The position numbers and the translations under genes were made by a program. A stretch of 64,000 nucleotides of DNA, taken from Calamus simplicifolius (lineage: Eukaryota; Streptophyta; Magnoliopsida; Arecales; Arecaceae). Below, one piece after another: positions 1-10,290 of the stretch (positions are counted from its first letter, which is position 1; every line of letters starts with the position of its first letter). The stretch spans positions 1,448,579-1,512,578 of the forward strand of contig UESW01003882.1 of the NCBI GenBank assembly GCA_900491605.1, written 5' to 3'. The notes beneath the pieces are model-generated. The model saw only the letters and a program-made list of their open reading frames with translations. It was not told the origin of the DNA and searched no databases.

Positions 1-40
1 TCTAAAAGATTGGAATGGAAAGCTGATTACTCGTGTCCAG

Positions 41-757
41 ATGGCGAAGAACAGGATGTTTCCTCTTATCTTAAAGACGGAAGCACAAAATTGCTTGCAA
101 GTGGATATCAAGGACCCTTCCTGGCTTTGGCATCTCAGGTTTGGACATTTAAATTTTGGAAGTTTGAAATTACTATCTAATAAGGGAATGGTGAAAGGTC
201 TTCCACACATAAATTATCCAAATGAAGTTTGTGAGAAGTGCACACTAGCTAAGCATGCAAGAGCTCCCTTCAAAAGTAGAAAATCTTGGAAAGCAACAAG
301 ACCATTACAACTAGTGCATACTGATATATGTGGACCTCTTCCAGAATCTTGTGGTGGTAACAAATATTTTATAACATTTGTTGATGACTTTAGTAGAAAG
401 TTGTGGGTTTATTTTCTTAAAGAAAAGTCGGCTGCACTCTTTATGTTTAAATATTTCAAAACCTTGGTTGAAAAAGAAAGTAACAATAAAGTGCAGATTT
501 TGAGATCCGATAGAGGCGGAGAATATATGTCAAATGCTTTTAGAAGCTATTGTGATGAAGAAGGAGTTCGACATCAATTCACCGCTCCGTACTCTCCACA
601 ACAAAATGGAGTGGCCGAGAGGAAGAACCGGACCATTCTTGACATGACTAGAAGCATGTTGAAAGAGAAGAACCTTTCGAGCATTTTTGGGCTGAAGGGG
701 TGGCATGTGCAGCATATCTTATCAACCGAAGCCCAACAAAAGCCATCAAAGGTATGA
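41..757 (+). pseudogene. copia pol fragment: GAG-pre-integrase and integrase core
   Basis: The integrase inserts the cDNA copy into the host chromosome. The frame shows the zinc-binding segment WHLRFGHLN at about residues 29-37 followed by CEKC near 64-67, the first catalytic Asp in HTDICGPL near residue 95, the FVDDFSR segment, a second acidic segment in SDRGGEY near 155, and the catalytic Glu region SPQQNGVAERKNRT near 185-198. The frame then drifts out of register after the ...LKEKNL segment, and the rest of the integrase continues in another frame from about 700. The upstream gag and protease are not in the window. The motifs place this fragment securely, but it is not a functional polyprotein. 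Confidence 0.9.
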
Positions 758-1431
758 CACCAGAAGAAGCTTGGAGTGGCTACAAACCAGGAGTAAGCCA
801 TATGAAGATTTTTGGGTGTATTGCCTATGCCCAAGTACCACAAGAGAAGAGGAAGAAGCTTGATGATCGAAGCCAAAAATGCATCTTCATAGGATATAGT
901 GAGCAATCCAAAGCCTACAAATTGTATAATCCAATGACAAATAAGGTCATCATCAGTCGGGATGTGATTTTCAATGAAGATGGAGTATGGGATTGGAATG
1001 GCAAAGATTCTCATATCAAATATATAACACCTTACAATGAAGCTGAGGAGAATACAAATGAGGAAGCTACTCAATCAATCTTGTCACCAGCAAGATCATC
1101 TTCATCACCACAAGTTACACCGACTTCCTCAAGAAGTTCTATAAGCCCTGAAGAGTCAACAAGAAAGTTTAGAAGTATTAGTGATCTTTATGATGAAACA
1201 GAAGAAGTTGAACAAGTTGATTTATATTGTTTATTTGCTGATATTGAACCTCTAACATTTGATGAAGCTATGCAGAAAGTTGAATGGAGAAAAGCAATGA
1301 AGGAGGAGATTCTTGCCATAGAAAAGAATAATACTTGGGAGTTGACTTCACTTCCAAAAGGACAAAAGGCGATAGGCGTCAAATGGGTGTATAAAGTGAA
1401 GCGCACTGCTAATGGAGAGGTAGAAAAATAA
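700..1431 (+). pseudogene. copia pol fragment: integrase C-terminal region to start of reverse transcriptase
   Basis: This frame continues the integrase after a frameshift. It carries the copia segment INRSPTKAIKGMTPEEAW near the start and the KCIFIGYSEQSKAYKLYNP segment typical of the integrase C-terminal domain. A low-complexity serine-rich linker follows at about residues 125-155. The N-terminal part of the reverse transcriptase begins with FDEAMQKVEWRKAMKEE and ends at NTWEL..GVKWVYKVK, the usual opening of copia RT. A stop at 1429-1431 and a frame change to the next segment break the protein. It overlaps the preceding fragment by 58 bases only because of the frameshift. Confidence 0.88.
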
Positions 1432-1438
1432 AGCTCGT

Positions 1439-1744
1439 TTGGTTGCCAAAGGCTACAAGCAAAAGAAAGGGCTCGATTATGATGAAGTTTTCGCGCCTGT
1501 AGCCCATTTTGATTCAATAAAGCTCATTTTCTCACTTGCATCTCATCACAAGTGGAAAATATATCAAATGGATGTAAAGTCGGCATTTCTCAATGGCTAC
1601 CTTGAAGAAGAAGTCTATATTGAGCAACCTGAGGGCTATATCGATAAAGGCATGGAAGATAAAGTGTACAAGTTACACAAAGCTTTGTATGGATTAAAGC
1701 AAGCACCGAGAGCTTGGAATGCTCGAATTGATCACTATCTTTAA
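1439..1744 (+). pseudogene. copia reverse transcriptase fragment, fingers/palm
   Basis: This segment carries conserved copia RT landmarks: [20 protein letters not shown] at the start, the palm motif [13 protein letters not shown] with its catalytic Asp, VYIEQPEGY, and [11 protein letters not shown] near residue 87. It is separated from the preceding fragment by one frame change and ends in an in-frame TAA (1742-1744), immediately before the segment that would contain the YVDD box. The downstream RT continues in the same frame after the stop, so the break looks like a point mutation rather than a deletion. Confidence 0.9.
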
Positions 1745-2260
1745 GATTGTGGTTTCAACAAATGCTCCTATGAACATGCTATTTATGTAAAGAAAAAAGG
1801 AGATGACATTTTAATTATATGTCTATATGTGGATGACTTACTTGTGACAGGTAATTGCATGGAAATGATATATGGGTTCAAAGCAACCATGAGCAAGGAG
1901 TTCGAAATGATGGGAGGAGACTTGATGTCTTATTTTCTTGGCATTGAAGTAAGGCAAAGTGAAGATGGCATCTTCATTTCTCAAAAAAGTTATACTAGAA
2001 ACATTCTACAAAAATTTAAAATGGAGTGCTGCAAAGAAGTAAACACCCCAGTTGCTTATGGAGCCAAGCTTAGTAAAGAAGAAGGAAAGGAGGTGAACTC
2101 ATCTCTCTTCAAAAGCCTTATTGGAAGTCTTCGTTATCTTACTATAAGCCGACCTGATATTGTCTATGGAGTTGGTTTGATTAGTAGATATATGGAACAT
2201 CCAAAAGTCACACTGGATGGCAGCAAAAAGGATTCTAAGATATCTCAAAGGAACTCTTGA
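1745..2260 (+). pseudogene. copia reverse transcriptase fragment with YVDD box
   Basis: In the same frame as the upstream RT fragment, beyond a TAA stop. It contains the RT catalytic box (LYVDDLLVTG, at about 1825-1855), the SYFLGIEV segment and the connection segment GSLRYLTISRPDIVYGVG. The frame is lost near 2215, after which RNase H continues in another frame. The YVDD aspartates are present, so the loss of function comes from the stop and frameshifts rather than from catalytic-site decay. Confidence 0.88.
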
Positions 2261-2801
2261 TCATGGTATGTTTTATACTCATTCCAATGATGCAAGTTTA
2301 ATTAGTTTTTCTGATAGTGATTGGGGAGGAGATCTTGATGAACGAAAAAGCACTTCTGGTTATATCTTTTATTTTGGTGCTAATGCTTTTTCTTGGAGCT
2401 CAAAGAAACAATCCATTGTTGCATTATCTACATGTGAAGCAAAGTATGTTGCAGCAGCATCATGTGCTTGTGAGGCCATATGGTTGCGCAACTTATTGAA
2501 AGAATTGAGTCATTCACAAAAGGAGCCTATGAAGATATATGTTGATAATAAGTCTGCTATTGAACTAGCTAAGAATCCAGTTCAACATGGAAGAAGCAAA
2601 CACATTGACACAAGATTTTATTTTCTTCGTGATCAAGTTAAGAAAGGTATTGTGAAGGTTGTGTACTGTAAATCAAATGAGCAAATTGCTGATATATTTA
2701 CAAAATCACTCAAAAGTGAAGATTTTCAAAAGCTAAGAAAGATGCATGGAGTCATGGCACCAAGAAAAAACAAGTTTACGGAGGAAATGTTGGAATATTA
2801 A
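2217..2801 (+). pseudogene. copia RNase H domain, C-terminal end of pol
   Basis: RNase H removes the RNA strand of the RNA-DNA hybrid during reverse transcription. The frame shows the first catalytic Asp in FSDSDWGGD, the KSTSGYIFYFGANAFSW segment, STCEAKYVAAA with the catalytic Glu, VDNKSAIELAKNP, and the copia C-terminal signature HGRSKHIDTRFYFLRDQV then EQIADIFTKSL. The stop codon lies inside the start of the 3' LTR: the last codons overlap the LTR from 2788. The domain is nearly intact apart from the upstream frameshift. Similarity to the RNase H tail found in the minus strand at the far right of the window is only at the superfamily level. Confidence 0.9.
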
Positions 2802-2815
2802 ACTTGTTTTAATGC

Positions 2816-2945
2816 ACTCTTGAAAACAACCAAAGACTTCATGGGAAAAAGGAAGAGTCACTCTTGAAAAGACCAAAGACTTCATGGGAGAAAGGAAAGT
2901 CACTCTTAAAAGATCAAAGGCTTCATGGGAGAAAGGAAGAGTCAT
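2816..2945 (+). repeat. about 43-bp tandem repeats in the U3 of the copia LTR
   Basis: Three consecutive units begin ACTCTTGAAAA or ACTCTTAAAA and run through a CTTCATGGGA..AAAGGAA core to GAGTC or AAGTC. Where units join, the sequence AAGAGTCACTCTT (2853-2865) is a perfect 13-base palindrome. Known precedent: the tobacco Tnt1 LTR carries tandem BII boxes in U3 that act as transcriptional enhancers. A similar role here is an inference. Confidence 0.8.
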
Positions 2946-3083
2946 TTTAAAAAGACAAGATAGTTCATAAATTTAAAATTGACTCTTAGTATTTTGTAAT
3001 TGACTCTTAATTTTCTGCAAAATGTCTTTTAGTTTTTCTATACATATATTAAATAGTGGCATATGAAAGGACATCTAGATGTG

Positions 3084-3090
3084 TATAAAT
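3084..3090 (+). promoter_or_regulatory. TATA box of the copia LTR
   Basis: TATAAAT lies inside the LTR, downstream of the U3 tandem repeats and about 180 bases before the LTR end. This is the expected position for the LTR promoter. Confidence 0.6.
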
Positions 3091-3266
3091 ATGGAAGGTG
3101 TTTGCCCATGAAATGATGTAGAGAAGTAGAAGTAGAAGAAGATGATGATGATAAAAAAATAGAGAGAGACCCAAAAGTTGTATTCCCTCTAATATAGAGT
3201 ATCATTTTTCTTATTGAAAGAATCCTCCACTTTCGTCAATCTTGTGTGCCCACCTTGTTTCCAACA

Positions 3267-3835
3267 GTTTGGGGTTTAATAAATATTTTTGGGGATATCC
3301 TCTCTTATCCATCCAATCAAATACAACCAAAGGGATAAAAAGTTATCTCACGGATTTTTTATTTTTGTGTTTGATATGATTTATGGGATAGCCAAGGGAT
3401 ATCTTATCCCATGGAAAAACTCTATCATGTATACTTATTCAGGGATAGAATTTTTTCTATTAAATATTACCTAAGGCTGTGTTTGATATGAGGAATAAGG
3501 GGGATATCTCGGGCTGTGTTTGATATGGGGAATAAGGGGGATATCTAGGGGATATCCTCCTTATCCCCAAATGCTATAGCTAGAAGGAATATGTCTGAAA
3601 AAGTTTAACTAGAAGGGATGAACTTATTCCCTAGAGAATCCAAGAACAACTAAAGTTGTCCCTTGATGGCAGATTTGTAATTTTAAAAAGTACTTATTTC
3701 CTTAGCTATCCTCTGGATAAATGCTATCATGAATATTTATCCAAAAATAACTTTTGAAAAGTTAAACACTAGCTAAGTGAAAGTTTGGATGATAAGGCAT
3801 GGGATATCACACCTAACTTTCGTCTGATCCTGGTT
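3267..3835. repeat. MITE-like repeat patch with GGGATATC / GTGTTTGATATG motifs
   Basis: The motif TGTGTTTGATATG followed by a GGGATA- or GGGATATC-containing stretch occurs at about 3368, 3478 and 3515, and an inverted counterpart (GGATATCC..TTATCC..ATCAAATACAACC) lies at about 3292-3330. The 3474-3548 part is a near-exact 37-bp tandem duplication. Direct plus inverted copies of one short sequence suggest fragments of non-autonomous DNA transposons, one of them possibly cut by the copia insertion. Precise ends and target duplications could not be set. Confidence 0.4.
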
Positions 3836-4445
3836 TGAAATTGGAAAGTAGGGTCCCCCGTCTAACTAAGTAGCATCTACTTGGCTTTGGCCCTCGCTGA
3901 TACCCGGAGTATCCCAACGCTAGCTTGCATTGGTCCCGCTTCTTATCATTTCCCTCCAGCTCCGAGTATAATGGGGGGAGGGCTCCGCCTATCCGTGTAT
4001 ACCCCGACAACGCCGGTGGGACATGGACGAGCCGCGGCCCATCCCTTCCATTCTCCTCCCGGTGTGCCCCCAACGCCTTGACACCCGGTGGGGCCTCCCC
4101 CGGACGAGGCTCGACATGAGGGTCCCACGCACCCCTTCTCGGTTCCCTCGACGCGCCGAGAGCTAGACGCCAAGGCCAGGGGCCGAGCGTCCTTCAGCCG
4201 CCATGCCGGCGTCCGGCACGCGCGTCGGAAAGGGACCCACAAAGCGAACCACGCCTGAGACCCGGCAGGCACACGCCGCGGGACCCACGCCTCGGGCCTA
4301 CGAACCGTAACGCCAGGAGGCGACGGTGGTGGTGGTGGTGGTGGTGTGCTGCGTACTTTATTGCCAGCGCCGTCGAGAACGGGTTCGTGCACGGGACCGC
4401 ACCTCGAGTGCACATGCGCGCATCGATCGCCTGACGCTTCCAAAC
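3836..4445. other. GC-rich block, no supported gene
   Basis: Composition changes sharply from AT-rich flanks to a GC-rich, CpG-rich block with a (GGT)n microsatellite at 4324-4347. Long open frames exist on both strands but are low-complexity proline, arginine and histidine runs without recognisable domains. They overlap one another, as expected from GC-rich DNA. I see no rRNA or tRNA signature. It could be a fragment of a GC-rich transposon or a CpG island. Confidence 0.45.
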
Positions 4446-5220
4446 AAAATTGTAACGTGGGCTACAAATTGAAGCTATCAAAAAGACTAGCTACCTTTTT
4501 GATCCATTTCGCTTTAAGCAAGGGGATCAAACCTTGCTTTTTATTGAGAAAATGACAACAAGAAGATTTGCGACTCCGCTCTTTTTTAAATGTTCTGCAT
4601 GTTGCACGGACGCAGCTTCTTTGTTACATAAGTTTTTTATATTCTTTACACGTTAGGTCTTGTTTGATTTAACTGCCGAAATGCATCTCAGCCAGCAGCT
4701 ATGTGTCATAGTTATCAATTAATAAATATTTTAAATAAATTCTTAAAAAATAAAATGATAGCAAGCATATATTATATTTATATTTATCTTTAAATTTTAT
4801 AATAGCTAATCTTTTGATGAGGTGTAATATCAATTCATACTTTTCAAATATTTTAAACATGCTATACATATTAAAACGCACTACATTTCATGGTTCGGAA
4901 AGATTGATCATGCACTAATTTTAATGTATTTAATATTTAATATAATTATATATAAAAATATTTTTTTGTGAGAAATGTCCATCCAACTCTACGTCTTTTA
5001 TTTTCTTGGACGCATTTTTGAAATGGAATCTACATTTGCGCTAGTTGTCTTGATATTAAGTTATCAAGTTTTTTTTTTTACGAAAAGGTCTTGCATTCAT
5101 CAATCAAGCCCTAAATGCATATGAAAAGAAGTTTAGACACTTTCTAAATACTAATTATATGATATACCATTTATTTGATTTATGAATTCTAGCATCATCC
5201 TTTGCAACTATATTTTTATA
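4446..5220. other. AT-rich non-coding DNA
   Basis: Nothing recognisable: only short AT-rich open frames, A/T runs and no repeat with clear ends. Confidence 0.5.
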
Positions 5221-5730
5221 GAAGCCACCTCCCAAGTCAGGTTGACCAGCGCGAGAAACAAGCGAAACCGGAAGGACGGGAATCCCTAGTCGTTACAGCA
5301 AGGCCAGTCTATCACAAAGAGACCGGGATTAGCTGACACCTGTCCCCTCGTCAGGAGATACGAGCGAGTCCTGTTCGTGTCCCGCGGAGCATGTTACGTC
5401 GATTCATCATGGGCTGGTCCCAACCTCTTCGATGGCTAAAAAGCTTGCGAAGAGCGAGGAGTACAGAATCGGTGGGTTGGGAGCCGTATCAACCTCGGCG
5501 AATCCTCCTCTGGTTGCGCCCCGCGCTACATCATTCCCCGTGCGACCAAATCCTCCCGCCGGCCGTCGGAGCGAGCATCATTCCACGTGTGTCAGCCATG
5601 AGCTGTGGGAACCGTGCGACATTACTATCTCCATCCTCTCGTCATACTGCTCACGGCTCAAGCATTTCTTAGCCGTTTGATTCCCACTCAGGCAAAATAC
5701 CACCTTCGGTGGCCCCGCGCTTTCAACGCG
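5221..5730. other. second GC-rich block, no supported gene
   Basis: A second compositional island of about 0.5 kb includes a CACGTG G-box core near 5585. The overlapping open frames at 5391-5680 and 5605-5865 have no recognised motif, and their composition is explained by high GC. It may be a promoter remnant or transposon piece; no downstream gene body was found. Confidence 0.35.
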
Positions 5731-6859
5731 AGACCATCCAGTTCCATATTAACTCATTTGTTATGGTGTCACCGATTTGATTCCAGCCTAAGTTTTAAAA
5801 TGATAGTTTCGACGCCCAAGCTTAAAACAATAATAATAACAACTATTATAACATATTATAGATAAGATAATAATTATTTTCACATGTACATTCTTTTAAA
5901 TAAAAAATATCTTTTTGATCAAATTCTCAAAAAAGTGCTTGCATCATTCAAAATAATAATATTTTTAAATTGAATAAAAGGTAAACAAAAAGATAACACT
6001 GTTATGTTCTTATTTCATTAAGACCATCAATTATTGATATTCATGTTTCTAAAATAAAAGATAAGTAATTATAATTAAGAATAGCAAAATGTCCAATCAA
6101 GCTACATGTTTGGTTGCAATGGATGCTAATTAAAATTAAGATAGTATAGACCGTATGTAATCTGTTTATAAAACGGATAGAGATCCATAAAAATAGAATA
6201 TAACTTGACACCATGTTTTTAAACCCAAGAAAAACAATTCATATGATATAAAATTAACTAATATATCATTCATTATTAAAGAATTAATTTCATGTTTAAC
6301 TAGCCTGTTAATGAAACTTATAAATACATGAATTATTAATGAAAATTTTATCTTGCATAAATTCCAAGGCCTATTTCAACCCATGTGACCAATTCTTCTA
6401 CTTTTAGATGTTGCACTCTTCTATGTCCCATAGGCCAGATGAATTAACTAGAATTTTATAAAAATGCTTTAATGTTTTTTTTTTTCAAAGGCTTTTTTAT
6501 GAGGCTTTTGACTGTTTTTGACGTTGTTGTAAATAAAGAGAAGAACAAAGATAAACAATATGATGTAAAGGACTAAAAACTCATAATAGAAATTTCAATT
6601 GATGCTCAATTTAAATACACCTATAACCGTTATATGAATTATTTTCTTGCTTGATTAATTGGCTAGATTCCTTATATGTTCCCATTAAAAAGAGAAATTA
6701 CTTTTTACAATCTATCCAATTTGAACATCTCACATTATTTTTTTAAAAAAAAAAAAAAAATCAAAAGTAGCCTCCTTTAGTCTTTGATTCCATTAATTCA
6801 GCTTCAAAATCAGTATGCAATGTGTTTATTTAAACTAGCAAGCTTTGCTCTCTTATGAT
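5731..6859. other. AT-rich non-coding DNA
   Basis: No gene, RNA gene or delimited repeat seen. There are poly(A) and poly(T) runs, for example near 6479 and 6741. Confidence 0.5.
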
Positions 6860-7573
6860 TAGGGGTGCAACTCGGACTTATGAAACTCGGATTTTTTCAA
6901 CCCTAATCCTAATCCTATTTGTAAAATGTCAACCCTAACCCTATTTGTAAAACCTCAACCCTAACCCTTTTTTGAAAAATCGGGTTCGGATTGAGTTTCG
7001 GATTAGAATTCGGGTTGATGAGGAAAAACAAAAAAATAAAAAAATAAAATGCTTTTTTCAAAGTAAATAAATACCGAATTATGGATTCCAAAGATGAAAA
7101 AATAAATCTCTTGTCGAACGTATAAGTTGGACTCGGGGTTTTAACATTGTATTTAAAAAAAAAGTCTTAATTGAAACAAAGAAGATGAGAGATATCGTAA
7201 ACAAAGAAGAGGTGGAGGCGGAAAGTGAAACGAAATGTGCAGGTGGTCCGCCTTTATGTTTCACCTTTTCTTCGCCTGCAACCGACGGCCTTGCTTTCCT
7301 TGCCCTCAAGTTGCCATCTTGTCTGACCCGATTGGCGCCTTCAATGCTCTCAAAAATCTGATGCCGATAAGCTACACCTGTTCGGATAATCCTCGGGTTT
7401 GAGTTATCTTGGGTTTGGATTGCTGTCAACCCTAACCCGGGTCAATTGCAAATCGAGCCGGGTTAAACCCGGGTCTTTCTGGTTCAGGTTAGACAAACAT
7501 GAGTTTAAACACCGTTGTAAATCGGGTTCAACAGGCCGGGTTCGAGTTGAACCCGACCCAAGTTGCACCCCTA
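6860..7573. mobile_element. non-autonomous hAT-type DNA transposon
   Basis: The left end TAGGGGTGCAACTCGG is matched at the right by the reverse complement CCAAGTTGCACCCCTA, giving terminal inverted repeats of about 16 bases with one mismatch. The flanking octamers are CTTATGAT (6852-6859) and CTTAGGAT (7574-7581), 7 of 8 identical, as expected for an 8-bp target duplication of the hAT superfamily. The 714-bp interior encodes no transposase. It contains telomere-like AACCCTAACCCT units near 6900-6970, many GGGTT/AACCC inverted segments near the right end, and a GC-richer middle (7200-7400) that may be captured host sequence. The element is probably mobilised in trans. Confidence 0.8.
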
Positions 7574-9700
7574 CTTAGGATAAGCTAGATTTTTCTCCTT
7601 CTTTAAAAGAGGTAAGGATTTATCTAAAACAGCAAGAAAAGTACATTTGAGTAACCCCTTTTTTTTAATTGCTTAAGCCAGTCAAACAAACTAGACCTAG
7701 TTTGTTTTGGTCTGGGCCAGCCCAAAGGGCTGGGCCTTACAAAACAACCACCTGGCATAATAACCCCTCAGTTTCCCATGTGCACATTAGAACGTAGCCA
7801 TGGTCATACCCAAGCACAACCAAATTACACCCATCCAGATGCACCTAGTCGCATGCTAAGGTAGGTAGGAAATGTTTAATGTTCGCTCCATAGCTATCCA
7901 ACAGAAGCCTTAACTGGTTAAGTAATAATTTAAACTAATCAGCAAAAATTAAACAGAATGTATAAGAAAGCAAATTAATCTTATATATTTAGATCAAAGG
8001 GAATTAAGAACTATGCTAGTAACTTTACTACCTTGTTATTGAGAGGACATGTCCATGTCAATAACTTTATCAATTGACACCTAGAAGCACATCCAACTCT
8101 ATCAATTAGCCTTTTTGGTGTTCTTAGAATCCATTAGGGCTTCCACAAATCTACCACATAAAAAGAGCAGGAGCAAAATAGTACCAAAAGAGAATAATTT
8201 ATTCGATATTGAAAATATATTGCAAGTAGGATATATTCGTAGGCTTTATGATTCTTTTCAAAATAATAGGGTTTGCTAGGTCTTCTTAGAATTTGAAAAT
8301 AAATCAAAAGCAAACTTCCAAAGCTTACAAACTAAATATTCACATCATCGGCAAGTTTTCTAAAGAAACTTCCTTTCAAAGTAAGCTAATTGGCATAAGA
8401 AGTCTTTCGTCAAATGCCTTGGTATGTGTCTTTGAGTGAAACACAGCTCTAAGATGCTTCAAAATTGAGATATTTGGTCACATGCTATTAGTTATGATAG
8501 AGCTTATCTCAGGTTTTTAGTAGCTTCACAGTCAACTTTTTAAAAGTTCCTCCCTTACAATGATTTGAAAATAGTTGACATGATATTATGGTATTCAAAC
8601 CTTCTAATTTTAATGATGAACTTGCAACTGTTATATTTATTTGGATTATGATCGTAGCTCCACTAGAATGACTTAGATTTAATTTGGCAAATCTTCTTCT
8701 AACAATGTTTTTGGGTTGCCTATGGCATTTTGATGGTAAATGATGCACCATTAAATCTATTTGATGCTAAATTTTTTATCATGGATTTAAAATTTAGCTC
8801 GCTCAACTTTGATAGCACTATTAGATCCTTCGTTTTGATTCTTGAGAGTTCTTGGGTTGGACGCCTGAACTATATCATATGCATGCAACAGCATCTTTTC
8901 TCGAGCACTTACTAATTTTTCTTGATATAATCCTAACTACACCATTAAAGTATGCTAGACACTGTACGACTTAGTTATCCATCCTTTCTAGAAACGTTCC
9001 GCGGCATTCTCTCACACGTACTTATCATATGTACATCAAATATATATCAAATATATCTGATTCTCACGCATCAATATGAATTAATACATAGTTTTATTGT
9101 AATTTAATTGGATTAGCAATTCAATTTTACTAGCTTTCAAATATCGCACTCCTTTTAGATTTAGCAATTCAGATCTTTTACACATAAAAAATCAATATTT
9201 TACAAGATATGATTTTTTTTTTTTTTGAACTTTCCAAAACATTGGGTTGGAATCCAACCAACCCATATAAAAATATCGATTTGAGACGTCTTTGTACTCT
9301 TTGTAAGCGTATGAACTCATCCATGCCTGCATGTTGGCAGCAGACATGTCGCCGCGGTCAAACTTTTGATCACATGTAGTCTGGTTTCCTTCTCCACGTT
9401 GTGGAAAGAAAATGGACGACGGAGGACAACCGGAGACGGCCCCAGCCCCGTTGCGATGCAAACAGGGTATCTTCTTCTTAAACCAAATATTAAACCCAGA
9501 ATTAATCCAATTATTTAACTTAAACCCAAGCCATAACGGGTGAAACAGATTCCGTTATCTTTCTTTTTGAGGATGGATTTTTCTGTTCTTCCACCATCCC
9601 TCCACCGATCATCCATTCTTCTTTCAGAAAATTATGATTCAAATCTTCTCAACAGAATATTTTGTAATAATGGAGCTGTAACGGATTAGGGAGGGTTTAG
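7574..9700. other. AT-rich intergenic DNA with a small GGGCC hairpin
   Basis: No gene supported. A short inverted repeat, GGGCCAGCCC-AAA-GGGCTGGGCC, lies at about 7713-7735. Open frames at 8509-8915 and 9192-9461 show no domain and no splice context. Confidence 0.45.
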
Positions 9701-10290
9701 CTATAAAAAACCCTTGGATCGGGATCGGGGGCGAGTCGCAGCACCCCTCCTTGGCTATCCCCTGTCCCTCTCCATTCTCAACTCGAGGCCGCTCGGCTTC
9801 CTTGACCGCCGGAGCAAGGTGGAATGCCAGCGGCAACACCAACCCCCTCTCTCGTTGCTCTCAGACCGAAGCCTTAAGGGAGCCGGTGGCAGGCCGGCGG
9901 CAGCACTACCCATCCTGTCTCTCCACACCCGCTCCCCCCCTACCCCCGGGGTCCAAAACCTAGGGTTTCCTCTCCTCTGTTCTCCTCTCCGAACTCCGGC
10001 CCTCGCCTTCCTCCAACCCCTTCCATGTCGAGGTTTGCCACTCCAGAACCATGTAGCCTGTCTCTCCTTCTTATATAGGGGGTCGTTCTCTACCTAAATC
10101 CCCTCGCTAGGGTTAGAATCGTTGTTTTTTGTTCGATTCCTTCGTGTTTTGATTTTTTTCCCACTCGAAACCAGGTATCCTTGAGAAGGTCAGCGAGAAG
10201 GGACTTCTTCCAAAAGTTCACACACACGGCGTCCCTCACCGAGACCGCCCTCATCCAACAGGGACGAACTGCGAGTCGCTTGCCTTTGTA
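9701..10290 (+). promoter_or_regulatory. promoter-like block: TATA box followed by CT-rich leader and possible spliced exon
   Basis: CTATAAAAAA (9701-9710) is followed by a CT-rich, GC-richer stretch to about 10100, as in a plant core promoter and 5' leader. Further on, a possible acceptor (CCACTCGAAACCAG) near 10175 and a donor (TTTGTAAGT) near 10285 bracket about 110 bases, and an alternative pairing of the CT-rich leader to this segment is possible. No coding frame through it resembles a known protein, and no downstream gene body was found before 13.5 kb. It could be a promoter and first exons of a non-coding RNA, a pseudogene, or the 5' end of a transposon. Confidence 0.35.

Larger units (their letters stand above)
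1..3266 (+). mobile_element. Ty1/copia LTR retrotransposon, 3' portion (truncated by window edge)
   Basis: Read left to right this shows the copia order integrase, reverse transcriptase, RNase H, then a 3' LTR. The 5' LTR, gag and protease lie outside the window. The integrase zinc-binding region, the YVDD motif of the reverse transcriptase and the RNase H tail are all clear. The coding part needs at least three frame changes (near 700-757, 1431-1439 and 2217-2260) and has an in-frame TAA at about 1742, so it is non-autonomous. The 3' LTR has matched ends (TGTTGGAA and TTCCAACA). The motifs resemble the Tork/Tnt1-like branch; this lineage call is an inference from motif style. The target duplication cannot be tested because the 5' end is not visible. 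Confidence 0.93.
2788..3266 (+). repeat. 3' LTR of the copia element
   Basis: It starts TGTTGGAATATT directly after the purine-rich stretch ACGGAGGAAA (polypurine tract, about 2779-2787) and ends TTTCCAACA, giving 8-base inverted LTR ends, length 479 bp. U3 contains a tandem repeat (2816-2945), and a TATA box lies at 3084-3090. The base after the LTR starts GTTTG, which would be the target duplication if the outside 5' flank matched. Confidence 0.88.

Noticed and set aside
3946..4443. 165-codon minus-strand open frame in the GC-rich block
   Set aside because: Low-complexity proline/arginine/histidine sequence partly from a (GGT)n run; overlapped by other open frames on both strands.
6890..6970. 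Telomere-like AACCCTAACCCT repeats as an interstitial telomere
   Set aside because: Only a few imperfect units inside a transposon with clear ends; better explained as element sequence.
9714..10097. 127-codon plus-strand open frame after the TATA box
   Set aside because: Composition is that of a CT-rich leader, with no domain or homology I recognise; kept only as a promoter-like block.
10100..10140. tRNA-like GTTCGATTCC B-box
   Set aside because: No matching A-box or cloverleaf arms upstream.
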